Assembly (NCBI GenBank): GCA_022376925.1
Contig: JAIOJX010000004.1
Location: forward strand, 129,357,123 to 129,421,122
Length of the DNA: 64,000 bases
Direction: 5' to 3'
Origin: Tragulus kanchil
Taxonomy: Eukaryota; Chordata; Mammalia; Artiodactyla; Tragulidae
The stretch's first letter is position 1; every line of letters starts with the position of its first letter. This document shows positions 11,611-23,992 of the stretch, piece after piece. The notes beneath the pieces were generated by a model. It had not been told where the DNA came from. It saw nothing but the letters and a program-made list of their open reading frames with translations, and did no database searches. Both the position numbers and the translations under genes were made by a program.

Positions 11611-12274
11611 TATATATTCAGATGTATACCAAGCACGTTAAGGCAGTAGGTTCTTTTCTGCCCTCTAAACCCTTTTATTTTCATCTATCATGAAACTCAT
11701 AAGAAATGTAGTGTAGTGTTTTAAAAGAACACTCACAGGTAGATGATGAGAACTGTTCTACTCAGACTTATGACAAAAATGCTTCACAGGTTATTTCAAA
11801 GGAATATACAGAGACTTTCATACACCTTCTAAAATGACAAATTAAAATCTTCTAAATAGATACTCATTTAAACTCCTTTGATTCTCTTAACACCAGCATC
11901 ATTTTGTACATATCATAGGCTTTCAATAAAATTAAAATCCTATTGCAGATGTATCTAACATATTTATATAACAAAATATGCACATACTTACAACATATAT
12001 TATCATTTATCTTTCAGTATTTGTTTTGTGCTTGAGTTCTTTTTTTAACTTAGAAATAGTACATTTATTAACTTTCACTATTAAACTAACTTGAGCTCTC
12101 TTAAAATCTTCTTCAACATAACTTACTTCAATTAACTTTTGCTGAGGTGTGAGCAGTGTTCCTTGCTCTGAAGAAATAAGGATTGACTGAGATGAGGCCT
12201 TTGCCTTCATGGAAGTCACAATTGGGCTAGTGGAAATAATGTTCAAGCAGTAAGTCACAGGGCCATAAATCAAG

Positions 12275-12276
<2 letters not shown>

Positions 12277-12307
<31 letters not shown>
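12277..12307 (+). repeat. (AC)n microsatellite
   Basis: About 31 bases of uninterrupted AC. The second copy at 13430-13456 is 4 bp (two repeats) shorter. That fits allelic variation or read slippage between the two overlapping copies. ORFs on the minus strand here read poly-Cys/Val through the repeat and are not genes. Confidence 0.95.
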
Positions 12308-12310
<3 letters not shown>

Positions 12311-13761
12311 TTTCCCAGGCTAGATATCTGGGAATTCAAAAGTGCCTGCTCTCTAAGAACATATAATCTAATGAGGAGAAAAACTGGGGTAAGACATCAT
12401 CACATTATGAGGCAACATCCAGAGAAGGGAAAGAGGTAGCTCATTGGAAAAGATCTGGAAAGGACTCCTCAGAGGTGCATTTTTTGAGGAAGGGTTGAGA
12501 TTTAACAAGTGAAATTCATAGTTGAGGGAGAGGGTGAATCCTAGAAATTGGTACAGAAGGTCCAAAGATAAGAGGGTCTGCAAAAGCACAGCTTATTCTA
12601 GGAACAAGAACTTTCCTGCAAGTGATGAGAGCACATTGCATATTATATTGATATAATATATATATAATACATATTGAGAAATTCATAGCTACTTACCAAC
12701 AAGTAATATTAAATACAGCAAGAGAGAAGGAGAAAAGGGGGAAGGCAGAAGGGAAAGGAAAACTATATATTCAGATGTATACCAAGCACGTTAAGGCAGT
12801 AGGTTCTTTTCTGCCCTCTAAACCCTTTTATTTTCATCTATCATGAAACTCATAAGAAATGTAGTGTAGTGTTTTAAAAGAACACTCACAGGTAGATGAT
12901 GAGAACTGTTCTACTCAGACTTATGACAAAAATGCTTCACAGGTTATTTCAAAGGAATATACAGAGACTTTCATACACCTTCTAAAATGACAAATTAAAA
13001 TCTTCTAAATAGATACTCATTTAAACTCCTTTGATTCTCTTAACACCAGCATCATTTTGTACATATCATAGGCTTTCAATAAAATTAAAATCCTATTGCA
13101 GATGTATCTAACATATTTATATAACAAAATATGCACATACTTACAACATATATTATCATTTATCTTTCAGTATTTGTTTTGTGCTTGAGTTCTTTTTTTA
13201 ACTTAGAAATAGTACATTTATTAACTTTCACTATTAAACTAACTTGAGCTCTCTTAAAATCTTCTTCAACATAACTTACTTCAATTAACTTTTGCTGAGG
13301 TGTGAGCAGTGTTCCTTGCTCTGAAGAAATAAGGATTGACTGAGATGAGGCCTTTGCCTTCATGGAAGTCACAATTGGGCTAGTGGAAATAATGTTCAAG
13401 CAGTAAGTCACAGGGCCATAAATCAAGATACACACACACACACACACACACACACATATTTTCCCAGGCTAGATATCTGGGAATTCAAAAGTGCCTGCTC
13501 TCTAAGAACATATAATCTAATGAGGAGAAAAACTGGGGTAAGACATCATCACATTATGAGGCAACATCCAGAGAAGGGAAAGAGGTAGCTCATTGGAAAA
13601 GATCTGGAAAGGACTCCTCAGAGGTGCATTTTTTGAGGAAGGGTTGAGATTTAACAAGTGAAATTCATAGTTGAGGGAGAGGGTGAATCCTAGAAATTGG
13701 TACAGAAGGTCCAAAGATAAGAGGGTCTGCAAAAGCACAGCTTATTCTAGGAACAAGAACT

Positions 13762-14111
13762 GATAGTTGGCTTCTGCCACAAGTGATGAGACAGTCAACA
13801 ATCTTTGGCAATTACTAGACTGTAAAGGGTATCCTATAAGCTGTTCTGGGCTTTTAGGCTTTACATTCCAGGAGACTATGTGGTCACTAGGTAGATCAGA
13901 CTTGTGTTTCAGAAACCCACTTGGTTGGCAGTAGAGAAGACTGCTTGGAGAAGTCAAGTCTGCAGGTTGCACAGCCCAGGTGAGAGATGATCAAGGCCTG
14001 GGCTAAGGCAACGAGGAAGGAGGGTGTAAGAGAAAAATCATTTTGAGGAGGGGAAGAGAGGTGGTGCCGTTCATCCAGGGAGATGGAGTTGTAGAAGTGG
14101 CAATATAAGAC
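13762..14111. other. Unannotated stretch
   Basis: Moderately GC single-copy sequence that may include an old L2-age repeat (similar in style to 22640-22880). No ORF with splice context and no RNA gene was recognised. Confidence 0.4.
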
Positions 14112-14126
14112 AAAAGGTAAGTGGGG

Positions 14127-14446
14127 GGGCTTCCCCTGGTTGTCCAATGGGTAAGGACAATGCCTTGCAGTGCAAGGGGCGCTGGTTTGATCCCTGGCCT
14201 GGGAAGATCCCACGTGCCGCGGAGCGGCTGGACCTATGTGTCCAATTACCGAGCCGAAGCTCTGGAGCGCATGCGCCCAGAGTCAGCGCTCTGCGACAAC
14301 AGAGGCCACCGCGATGGGAGGCCCACAGGAGCCAAAGAACAAGAACGGATGAAAATAGAGAAATGAAAGACCAATAGAAGTGGCCTGCCCATCCCCCTCC
14401 CTCCCCACCCCACCCACCAAAAGATAAATAAATTAAAAAAAAAAAA
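14127..14446 (+). mobile_element. SINE-X copy 2
   Basis: Same architecture as the copy at 10847: tRNA-like head 'TGTCCAATGGGTAAGGACAA', 'CCTGGGAAGATCCCACGTGC', the GAGCGCATGCGCCC motif, tail 'GACCAATAGAAGTGGCC', then a C-rich and A-rich end. Target duplications are AAAAGGTAAGTGGGG (14112-14126) and AAAAGTTAAGTGGGG (14447-14461), 14 of 15 identical. It retains several CpGs, suggesting a fairly young insertion. Confidence 0.88.
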
Positions 14447-14461
14447 AAAAGTTAAGTGGGG

Positions 14462-14936
14462 AAGCTTACAGTGCAGGGCAGATGAAAGGATTACAATTAG
14501 GAGTCACTAGAAGGCAGACAGACAGACAGCTGTGGGAATTGCAGAAGGCAGACCCCTGTGCAACACTTAAAACTAGGCAGCAAAATGGGAAAGGAGTGAG
14601 TCAGGAGACAAGAAAGAGGCATGAGAACCTGGAGAGGACAGTGTCAGTAAACACAAAGGAGAAAGTTTAAAAGGAAGGTGTGATCAACAATGCCGATTCC
14701 ATAGAGATATTAAGATATTAGGTAAAATAGGGACTAGAAGGCCTTCACTAGATTTAACAGATAAAAGTCAGACAAGGCCTGCAAGAGCAATTTCAGTAGA
14801 CTGATGGGGCCCAAGTCAGAATGCTCTGGAGTCAGAAGCAGGCAGAGATGGTGGACAGAGAGAGCTTCTGCATAAGATGCTATTTAAATACGGATAGGAA
14901 TCACGGGGTTGGGAGGATAAGTTAGGAGCATGGTTA
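14462..14936. other. Unannotated stretch
   Basis: It may contain an old L2-age interspersed repeat ('agactgatggggcccaagtc' style text), but I cannot assign it. A short CAGA run sits at 14516-14529. No gene was recognised. Confidence 0.4.
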
Positions 14937-15130
14937 ACAGATACAGCTACTATATGTAAAATAAGTAAGCAACAAGGATTTACGGTGTAGCACAGGGAAC
15001 TATATTCAATATCCTGTAATAACTTATAGTGGAAAATAATATGAAAAAATATACACACACATAAATATAATCAAACCACTTTACTGGATGCCTGCAACTA
15101 ATAAAAATAAATTATGCTTCAATTAAAGAA
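14937..15130 (+). mobile_element. L1 3' end, sense
   Basis: The text 'agcacagggaactatattca', 'atatcctgtaataact' and 'ctaataaaaataaattatgc' is the common artiodactyl L1 3'-terminal sequence. It ends in A-rich DNA near 15130. Confidence 0.8.
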
Positions 15131-16189
15131 GAATAAAATTGAAAAGTGAAAGATAAAAAATAGAGATAGGAACTGATAAAACTTAACTAGGATGACAAAG
15201 AACAGAACGATGAAAACCAACTCCTGGAACGGGAACAGACGGACAAATTCTCATCCTTCCACTTGTATGTCTATGTACTTAATCAGGGGAAATTCACAAC
15301 AAATCCACTTGGAGCATAAAACAAGTCACTCAGTGTTAGTCACTAATAATTAGTCTCATATATCAAAATAAGAACTCATATGTGGATCTGGATTTAAAAT
15401 GTGGAAAAAATATGTAGATGCCTATAATTAGAAATGATTGTTTATGTCAAGAAGTAATTACTACCTCCCAACAAAAACAGTGCTGGGCACAGTGGGTAGG
15501 GATGGAGAATGGGGAGATAAGGAAGAAGAGGAAAGAGAAAATTGCAGCCAACACAGGATCAAGTGGGTATCACAAATCTTACAAAAGTCTGTCTCCACCC
15601 ACCATCTACTCTGATACTGCCAGGGCTCAACAGTTTCTAGACCAACTTCTGCCTGAATATGAGCAGGTGCAGGCAAGCTTTCCAACCAGCCACTGCAGTA
15701 AAGAATCATTATTTTTCATGAGTACGGCCATTACACTTTTTTTTAACGCTTCTGAAATACAGTACATATATGAAAATTTCACTCAACCAACCACATTTTA
15801 AAGCAGTACCCTCCACATCTGCAAGACAGATTCTAAAGATAACAATTTATGCCCTAAAGGGTGATGCAGAGCAAATTTGAAAATGAGATAAATGTTCTTC
15901 TTCTGAAAGGGAACGAATGGTTCTTCCTGACTGAAAAGTTAAACAATGCTTAATCAAGTTGTAGAGTTAAGCGGTAAAGTCAATGCTACTCTAGAAGTTT
16001 ACACAAAAAATAGTGAACCTTGTCAATATCTCTAACAAATTAATCTACAACATAACTCTACTACTTGAAGGATTATTTCCAGAAATAATCTAAAATAATA
16101 ATAATATCAAGGCATTTGATAAAGAATTCAGAATACTGAATTAATAATCTGCATAAAAACTGAGACTTGGACTAATAATCATGACAGAT
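15131..16189. other. Unannotated single-copy AT-rich stretch
   Basis: No recognised repeat. An ORF of 127 codons at 15418-15801 has no visible splice sites, family motif or start context, and I do not call it a gene. Confidence 0.45.
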
Positions 16190-16325
16190 ATGTGCTCATA
16201 ACAAAACAAGCACTGTTCTCAGTACTTTATCACTTGACCCTCACAACGCTATGAAAAAGGCACTACTATGACCTGTTTACAGAGGACAACTAAGGCACAA
16301 GGGGATTAAGTAACAATGAATGTCA
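16190..16325 (+). mobile_element. MIR SINE, sense
   Basis: MIR core order is visible: 'caagcactgttctcagtact', 'gaccctcacaacgctatg', 'tacagaggacaactaaggca' and 'ggggattaagtaac'. It is diverged but collinear. Confidence 0.85.
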
Positions 16326-17186
16326 ATATTTAGATAACTGGAAAAATCAACTACTGCATGTACTGCTCACTCATGTTTTACGGTGTTGTCTATATGGATC
16401 CACTGAAGTCAGGTAAGGTTTCATATTAATTTTGGATGAATATGCCATAAATCTTGATGGCTCAAATAATCATTTTACTTGAGAACAAATACTGCAAATT
16501 TGTCATATCTATAAAACTAGTGCCCAATAAAGCTGAATATTTGTATTCTGCATCTTTTAAGAATAAGCAGTGATTCTAAAAGTCTATTATAAAGTATACT
16601 GTGTTACAGAAATATAGTCCTTATTATGTAACAAAACAAACACCAACTTTTCTCATTCAATGAAGAGAAAAAGCAATGAGAAGACACTTTCAAAAGAATA
16701 CAGGATAAGAGACTCCAATTATATCACTACCTCTCTGTCTCCTACACCCCTCCCACAGTCCAATCCTTCCAGATCCAGACATATTTGGTTATAAGCGAAG
16801 CATTTTCCCCCTGAATAAGTTCTGTTAGATATGCTTTAAAGGTACCTTTGGGGAAATAAATTTTCTGTGTGTAAGCGGGGAGGAACAGCCCATGAAGAGT
16901 CAGCAGTCACTGATACACAGAGCTCAAACGAGGGAAAAAACAAGGTGAAGCCAGGAAAAGTTTTAAAACTCACCACACACAGTTTAAAGCCCTGTACAGA
17001 GGCTAGGAACTTCTAGGATCAACAGAGCAGGAGAACCACCCAAGTAGCATTTTGTCATCAAAAAGAGGTCCTCGAGGACAAGGCACTGGTGGAGGCCTGG
17101 CTAAAGAAGTATTAGACCCAAGGACAGCCCATGACTCTCCCAACACTCTCCAACCTAAGGCCTTCACAGTGACATCAAGAGATGTT
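16326..17186. other. Unannotated single-copy stretch
   Basis: No repeat family or gene recognised. The sequence becomes somewhat GC-richer after 16880. An ORF at 17052-17246 runs into the SINE at 17187 and is not credible. Confidence 0.4.
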
Positions 17187-17309
17187 CACAGGAACGCCCT
17201 GGTAGTCCAGCACTTAGGACTTGGCACTTTAACTGCTGCAGGCTGAGGCCAATCTCTAGTCAAAAGATCAGGGATCCTGCAAGATACTGAGGCTTTGTCA
17301 AAAAAAAGA
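17187..17309 (+). mobile_element. Old CHR-type tRNA SINE monomer, sense
   Basis: 'aacgccctggtagtccagca', then a 'gcaggctgaggcc' region and a terminal A-rich run near 17298 follow the plan of artiodactyl tRNA-Glu SINE monomers. It is heavily diverged. Confidence 0.65.
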
Positions 17310-17371
17310 AAGATGCTCACCATCTGCAGGATTACTGCTAAGTAGAATATTAATAAAAGCTAAGTATTTCT

Positions 17372-17545
17372 GAGGTATGCATTATACTATCACTAGGCCA
17401 AGGGCTTTTCACTTGTTATTGCATTTTAAGCTCAACACTGAAGTAGGTACCTGTGTCACTCTCAGTTTAGATATGAGGTATGTGAAGCTATGTCTTCTGT
17501 CCACAGTTTCACAGTTGGTGGCAGAGTTAAGATTTTAATCTGGGT
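17372..17545 (+). mobile_element. MIR-like fragment, sense
   Basis: Successive MIR-like blocks are visible, though very diverged: 'gccaagggcttttcacttgt', 'cactgaagtaggtacctgtg', then 'ttggtggcagagttaagatt'. Confidence 0.65.
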
Positions 17546-18327
17546 CAGTTGGCTTGTAAAAGTACCTTGGTACCTAAAGGATAACTGTGTGTAGACCTCT
17601 GGTTACATAATCATTATATAAAATCAGGCTAGATACTAAAAGGAAGTGGAGAATTCTTGGGTTATATTGCTAGGGGTCTGATATAGGGACCTTGAAAAGT
17701 ACAGTTTACAGTATTGTTAGTTTAATTCCCAAGGACAATCACTACTCATGACTTGCTAAAATATTAAAAGGTTTGATTTCATAGTTTAGTTTTCATCTGT
17801 CCCTTCAGTTAATTAGTCTGAATAAAATGTTCAGCATACTTAAACTTATTCCTGCAGAAATGAGGACCAGAATGCAACTGTTAAAATGACCTATTCTAAA
17901 ACAAAGTAGCAAGACCATCAAAGGATCTAATAAGGCAGATAACAGCTTTAATAAATTTAAGCAATAAAAGTTTTCATATATTTCCTCCACTCCTTGGAGC
18001 TCTCTATAAAGTACTGTAAGATCAGGGATTTGAATCTACTGAAATATCTATCTGCTGTGACTTAAGAAGTGACAAGCCAACTAATACTCAACAGCTAGTT
18101 AATCCAAACAGATCTGTCCCCATTGGACACAGTTGATATTTATCAGTTTATTGTCTTAGACTCTCTGCTGCCCAACTCTAGATCTATGCATAGTTTGGGG
18201 GGATGAATTTTTTGAGAGGGGTGAGAGGGAGAGAAGGTCTGCGGGTTGTCTAGAATAATACATATGCATACCTTTTTGAAGAAAAAGTCTGTAGCTCACC
18301 CCAGATCAAAGAGATTCAACAAAGGTT
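17546..18327. other. Unannotated single-copy stretch
   Basis: AT-rich intergenic or intronic sequence. No repeat, RNA or coding signal was recognised. Confidence 0.45.
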
Positions 18328-18343
18328 AAGAACAAGTTCTAGG

Positions 18344-18634
18344 GCTTCCCTGATGGCCTAGGGCTTCACTGGTAATCCAGTGGTAAGGACACCACCTTGC
18401 AGTGCAAGGGGCGCCAGTTCGATCCCTGGCCTGGAAAGATCCCACAAGCCGCGGAGCGGCTGGACCGATGTGTCCAACTACCCAGCCAGAGCTCTGGAGC
18501 ACATGTGCCCAGAGCCGGTGCTCTGCAGCGACAGAGGTCACTGCAATGGGAGGCACACACGGGCCAAAGAACAAACATGGATGAAAATAGATAAATGAAA
18601 GACCAATAGAGGTGGCCAAAAAAAAAAAAAAAAA
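18344..18634 (+). mobile_element. SINE-X copy 3, perfect 16-bp TSD
   Basis: It carries the SINE-X body and ends in a long A tail. The target duplication AAGAACAAGTTCTAGG is perfect at 18328-18343 and 18635-18650, evidence for L1-style integration and a fairly recent date. The 5' end has a small internal duplication: 'gggcttccctgatggccta' is immediately restarted as 'gggcttcactggtaatcca'. Confidence 0.9.
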
Positions 18635-18837
18635 AAGAACAAGTTCTAGGTTACCTAAATATTACCCCTGACCCAAATAAGATCTTTAGAGAGTGGACTA
18701 TATATTTAAACTGCATTGCTTTGATCGCCTTTTAGAATGGCTTCTCCTGAATTTCATTTTTTGGTTCTGCCCTTGACTTACATTGAGAGGTGTAACAAAA
18801 AATGGTAAGATGAATCTAGTAGAGAAAAATAATTAAG

Positions 18838-19040
18838 GGTGAGGACAATGAAGTCAGATTTACCGCTTTGAAATCTTTGTCCCCATTTAGCTATGTGATC
18901 TTAGATGAGTCACTTAACTTCTTGGGGCCTACATTTCCTGACCTGAAAAATAATTACCTCACAGAGTTACTCTAAGGAACTGGAACAACAAAATATACAT
19001 GAAAGACTTATTCCTTGTCCAAAGTAAATGCCAAACTATT
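18838..19040 (+). mobile_element. MIR SINE, sense
   Basis: 'agctatgtgatcttagatga', 'gtcacttaacttcttggggc' and 'acatttcctgacctgaaaaa' are the MIR core in order, followed by an 'acctcacagagttactct' block. Confidence 0.85.
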
Positions 19041-19540
19041 ATAAATTTACTGTTGTGCTCACTGTGAAGATATTGTCTACATCAACCAGCATGAGGGCCC
19101 CAGGGGACATCTGTCTTGCATACTCTGTTGAAAGGAAAAGCTCTATGTTTTCACCGTGGGGATCCTAGGCACGTCTTCATCTTCACTCTGGCCATCAGCA
19201 AGCCTAGAGCTGAATCTACAACTTTACCTCCCGTGCAGCAAAACCCTCCTACTAATTTTCTTTGAAACAACTTTCAACCGTCATCCTTATTTTCCCATAG
19301 CCCTAAATGGTTTATTTTTTATAATGTTGTGTTACTACTGTTATTTTGAGCTCCTCTGAATTCCTTCTTGGAATGAGGTAAGATTCCCCAAAATAAATTA
19401 ATTTATAAATAGTGCTATTTTTGCACTGATGATAATTTGGGCTAAAATCAAAAGCCACTTTTCTTTTCTTTTTTTTGACCCAGCAGGATGTTGGTAACCC
19501 TAACTCCCACACTGAAGGAACAACTATACATGTTAAGGTT
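19041..19540. other. Unannotated stretch
   Basis: Nothing is recognised. A 67-codon ORF at 19156-19359 has no supporting features. A G-rich run at about 19541-19562 is part of the SINE that follows. Confidence 0.4.
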
Positions 19541-19812
19541 TTTTGGGGGGTGGGGTGGGGGGTGCTCTTTTATTGGTTGTTTATTTTCACCCATCTTTAT
19601 TCTTTGACCTGTGTCGGCCTCCCATTGCAGCAGCCTCTCTCGTTGCAGAGCACTGGCTCTGGGTGCATGCGCTCGAGTGTGCTGGCTGGCAATTGGACAA
19701 AATGGCCAAGACACTCTACGGCACATGGGACCTTCCTGGGCCAGAGGTCGAACCAGCAACCCCTGCACTGCAAGGTGGACTCTTTATCCACTGGACTACC
19801 AGTGAAGCCCCC
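19541..19812 (-). mobile_element. SINE-X copy 4, antisense
   Basis: On the plus strand it shows the reverse of the SINE-X landmarks: 'gcctcccattgcagcagcct', 'ctctgggtgcatgcgctcga', 'acctggg'-type B-box reversed, and 'actggactaccagtgaagcc' as the reversed head. It is more diverged than the other copies, and no convincing target duplication was found. ORFs of 100-131 codons across it are SINE translations. Confidence 0.82.
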
Positions 19813-20742
19813 AAAACCTACTTTTCTAATTCATGGGTATACTGATTACAAAGTCAGGAGAAATTTTTAATTCTTTGGACTTTCCAAAGTAGAATTTGCC
19901 CCAGACTAGTTTTTAGATACCCCTGAGGAAAGCCGAACCATGAGGTTACCAGTCAAAAAGCAAAACCAATCACTGGTATGATCTTACGAAGAGTGAGGAA
20001 GTACTGAAGAATTATTGCAACACGCTGCTCCTCTGAGGTGAATGTTTGTCTCAAAGTTAATTATGTTCTAGAATTCAGTGACAGACATTTCAGGAAGAAG
20101 CCACAAATTCATAGTAATGGCCTTGGTTGTATCAATTTCTGGGGAAAATAGAAACAAAATTTTCCCGTCTTTAACTGTATTGGACCCACAGCAATGGCAG
20201 GTAATAAATATCCAGGCTGACTGAAAAGTCTCTTTATTTTCTGACCCAGATAAATGGAAATGTGCCATAGTTGTTGTGTGTTAAGCAGATGGGACACCAA
20301 AGGGGCCAAGCTGCTGGCCAAAGACAAAGGGGAGAAAAATTCAAAATCTAAGCCAAATAAGTTTTCCATAGCTGCTTGGCAATACAGCTTCTAAATAAAC
20401 TATCTTAATTTGATTCACATGTAGTGAGTGGAAAATTAAAAACAGAAAGTGAAAAAAATAAATTAATTCATAAAATAGTTAAAATTATAAAGCAGTTTCA
20501 CTATTATATATGTTGATATCAGAAATGATATTTACCATATCTTTAAGCAGTTATATTTATATTGTCTCAGACATACAACACACAAGATATTAATTTTTGA
20601 GAAGCAAATGTTTTCCCAAGAAGAAAAGTATGACCTCTAAAGAATCAATAAGACAGAATAAAATCCAATAGTTTAAAAGTAATGCATTATCTGAAAAACC
20701 TAGGAGAGCAAAATTAAAATGGCCTGTTAAAGCAAAACATAA
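19813..20742. other. Unannotated single-copy stretch
   Basis: AT-rich sequence with short ORFs only. No repeat family, tRNA or exon-like structure was recognised. Confidence 0.45.
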
Positions 20743-20955
20743 AGGCTTCTCTGGTGGCTCAGTGGTAAAGAATCCACCTGCAATGCAGGAGATGTGGGTT
20801 CAATCCCTAGGTTGGGAAGATGCCCTGGAGAAGGGAATGGCTACCCACTCTAGTATTCTTTCCTGGGAAATCCCATAGATGGAGGAACCTAGTAGGCTAC
20901 AGTCTATAGGGTTACAAGAGTCAGCCATGACTTAGTGACTAAACCACCACTACTA
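20743..20955 (+). mobile_element. Bov-tA type SINE, sense
   Basis: Clear landmarks are 'ggcttctctggtggctcagt', 'gatgtgggttcaatccctag', 'gttgggaagatgccctggag' and 'gtattctttcctgggaaatc'. It ends in a short A/C-rich tail. Confidence 0.9.
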
Positions 20956-21298
20956 AAACACCACAAAACAATACAAAAGAGAAGAAACTGTGAAGACAAA
21001 GTAGAGATGAACTTGTAAAGAAAAAGGTACTATAAAATATTTAGGGGACTTCACGTTTCTAAGAGCTACTGTCTATCACAAAATTTCCATTTTTGTGCCC
21101 AACCTATTAAAAGCTGTTAGAAAGAAAATCAAACCATGCTGAATTATTCACAATAATGAAATAAAAGCTAACAGAGTAAAATTCAAATTTTTTTCAGACA
21201 ATAATCAAATCTGAGTGTACTAAATGTTTAATTTTTCCAAAATTACTGTTAGTGTTGGATTTTGTCTTTTTTGTTTGCTCTTCTAGAAATGAATATAT

Positions 21299-21605
21299 TT
21301 TTTCAGTTGGAGGATAATTGCTTCACACTGTTGTGATGGTTCCTTCCGTATAACAGCACAAACCAGTCATGATTAAATACATATCCCCTCTCTTTTGTGT
21401 CTCCCTCCCATCCCACCTCTCTGGATCTCGCAGAGCACCAGCTGAGCTCCCTGTGCTATGCAGCAGCTCCCCAGTAGCTGTTTCACACGTGACAGTGTAT
21501 ACATGTCAATGCTACTTGCTCAGCTTGTCCTACTCTCTCCATCCTGCTGGGTCCACAAGTCTGTTCTCTATGTCGTTATCTCCATTTCTTCACTTCAAAT
21601 AGGTT
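21299..21605 (-). mobile_element. L1 3'UTR fragment, antisense
   Basis: The plus strand reads the reverse of an artiodactyl L1 3'UTR: 'cagttggaggataattgctt', 'ccctctcttttgtgtctccc', 'agcaccagctgagctccctg' and 'gtccacaagtctgttctcta'. Two overlapping short ORFs here are not genes. Confidence 0.78.
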
Positions 21606-21849
21606 TATCAGTAGAAGTAAATATATTTAAATTTGTCCTTCCTGTCTTCTTTCCCTCTCTTCCTTTTCTTTCCATTCAAAGTGTATTTATGGGCCTACCA
21701 ATAGACTAAGCACTTCTCTAAGTGTTAGAAATACAGCACTGAACAAAACAAACACCTTTGTCCTTGTGAAGTTATTAGTCCAGTGACATACATTGATTCA
21801 CTTATTTTCTCATTTCAGTATCTCCTTATTGTACACCCTCAAGGCTGTA
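21606..21849 (+). mobile_element. Old L2-age repeat, tentative
   Basis: 'gactaagcacttctctaagt' then 'atacagcactgaacaaaaca' and 'gtccttgtgaagttattagt' is the general pattern of a common old mammalian repeat. I cannot assign the family. Confidence 0.45.
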
Positions 21850-22059
21850 GAGGTTGAAGAAATTCTTACACTAGAAGTTAGAGAAACAAAATTTAATAGC
21901 AACATCAGGGTTAAAGCTATGCATGGAAAATTAAAACTTCAAATACACTTTTTAAAGTGTGTATCTCAGATGTCTCAGATGCTACACATCTTGTGTAAAA
22001 CTTGTCATATCACATTACAGAGTACACCATGCATCATTCTCCCCACATTAGGCCTCCTT

Positions 22060-22150
22060 GAAGATATACTCCAATTCTGAACATTTCTGTCCCCAGCACC
22101 CAGAGCTGTGTCTTACAAATGAGCTCAAATAAATTTACTGAATTTATGGC
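22060..22150 (+). mobile_element. L2/MIR 3'-end-like fragment
   Basis: 'ccccagcacccagagctgtg' followed by 'gctcaaataaatttactgaa' matches the 3'-end signature of L2-type elements. The duplicate is at about 23153-23243. Confidence 0.6.
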
Positions 22151-22639
22151 ATTTAATTTCAGAAATACCCCAAATGTTTGTATCCTAACCATTATACAAA
22201 CACTCAAACTTACTTGATTTTCAATGAAACTAAGAACCATGGGATATACAGCCAAGAAATCAGTAAGTTATTAAAATTTCATAGACAGGGTATACTTTGA
22301 GCTGAATGGTTAACTACAGGAAGACTGTTTCCACATGTTGACTACACTGTTACCCTGCAACTTTCTGACAGTCATACAGTCTCCAATAATGGTGGGTTTG
22401 TCACACTTAGAGCTATAAAATAACATGACAGTGGTCTGGTACTGAGACTGAAAAAAGGGCAAAACAAAAACCCTGATGTGTTTATAATTATTCAATCATT
22501 AGAGTCATTCTTCCTCTCAGCACTGCCTGTGTCGATCAGAGCAGCCCTCACTGATACGTTCCCTAATGCCACCTCTTCGAGCCTCTTCACACAATGCCCA
22601 AGAAAGTCATCTCTGAGGCGATGGCTTTCTGGAGTTGCG

Positions 22640-22880
22640 ATCTGAGTGATAAGGGCAGTATCTTACCAGGAAGAAGAACCATGGATGAAAGGCTTCATAT
22701 GAGCAAGAGCCTGGTGTGAGGAATGAAGAGAAGGGTGCTGGGGCTGCAGAAGACTGACGGACATAAAGTCAGTGAAGCAGTCCATGGCCAGACTGCACAG
22801 CTTCCAGTCTGGACTCCACTCTAAACTGGGAAAACCACTGGATGATTTTAAGAAGGGAATGGGCATCATCTGATTTATGT
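22640..22880 (+). mobile_element. Old mammalian repeat, family uncertain
   Basis: 'ccactctaaactgggaaaac' and 'gattttaagaagggaatggg' followed by 'catctgatttatgtt' is a familiar old-repeat ending. Copies due to duplications are at about 23733-23973 and, truncated, from 24957. Confidence 0.5.
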
Positions 22881-23992
22881 TAAAAATTCAACACGGAGGG
22901 GCTTCTCTGGTAGCTCTTAAAATTTTGTAAAAATTCAACACGGAGGTTGAAGAAATTCTTACACTAGAAGTTAGAGAAACAAAATTTAATAGCAACATCA
23001 GGGTTAAAGCTATGCATGGAAAATTAAAACTTCAAATACACTTTTTAAAGTGTGTATCTCAGATGTCTCAGATGCTACACATCTTGTGTAAAACTTGTCA
23101 TATCACATTACAGAGTACACCATGCATCATTCTCCCCACATTAGGCCTCCTTGAAGATATACTCCAATTCTGAACATTTCTGTCCCCAGCACCCAGAGCT
23201 GTGTCTTACAAATGAGCTCAAATAAATTTACTGAATTTATGGCATTTAATTTCAGAAATACCCCAAATGTTTGTATCCTAACCATTATACAAACACTCAA
23301 ACTTACTTGATTTTCAATGAAACTAAGAACCATGGGATATACAGCCAAGAAATCAGTAAGTTATTAAAATTTCATAGACAGGGTATACTTTGAGCTGAAT
23401 GGTTAACTACAGGAAGACTGTTTCCACATGTTGACTACACTGTTACCCTGCAACTTTCTGACAGTCATACAGTCTCCAATAATGGTGGGTTTGTCACACT
23501 TAGAGCTATAAAATAACATGACAGTGGTCTGGTACTGAGACTGAAAAAAGGGCAAAACAAAAACCCTGATGTGTTTATAATTATTCAATCATTAGAGTCA
23601 TTCTTCCTCTCAGCACTGCCTGTGTCGATCAGAGCAGCCCTCACTGATACGTTCCCTAATGCCACCTCTTCGAGCCTCTTCACACAATGCCCAAGAAAGT
23701 CATCTCTGAGGCGATGGCTTTCTGGAGTTGCGATCTGAGTGATAAGGGCAGTATCTTACCAGGAAGAAGAACCATGGATGAAAGGCTTCATATGAGCAAG
23801 AGCCTGGTGTGAGGAATGAAGAGAAGGGTGCTGGGGCTGCAGAAGACTGACGGACATAAAGTCAGTGAAGCAGTCCATGGCCAGACTGCACAGCTTCCAG
23901 TCTGGACTCCACTCTAAACTGGGAAAACCACTGGATGATTTTAAGAAGGGAATGGGCATCATCTGATTTATGTTAAAAATTCAACACGGAGG

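Larger units (their letters stand above)
11491..13761. repeat. Tandem direct duplication 5 (probable assembly overlap)
   Basis: Copy A is 11491-12612, a 31-base filler follows at 12613-12643, and copy B is 12644-13761. The filler resembles a garbled version of what truly follows copy B (shared 'caagtgatgaga'). The copies also differ by 4 bp in the CA microsatellite. Apart from that repeat, the unit holds old, unassigned sequence. Confidence 0.92.
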
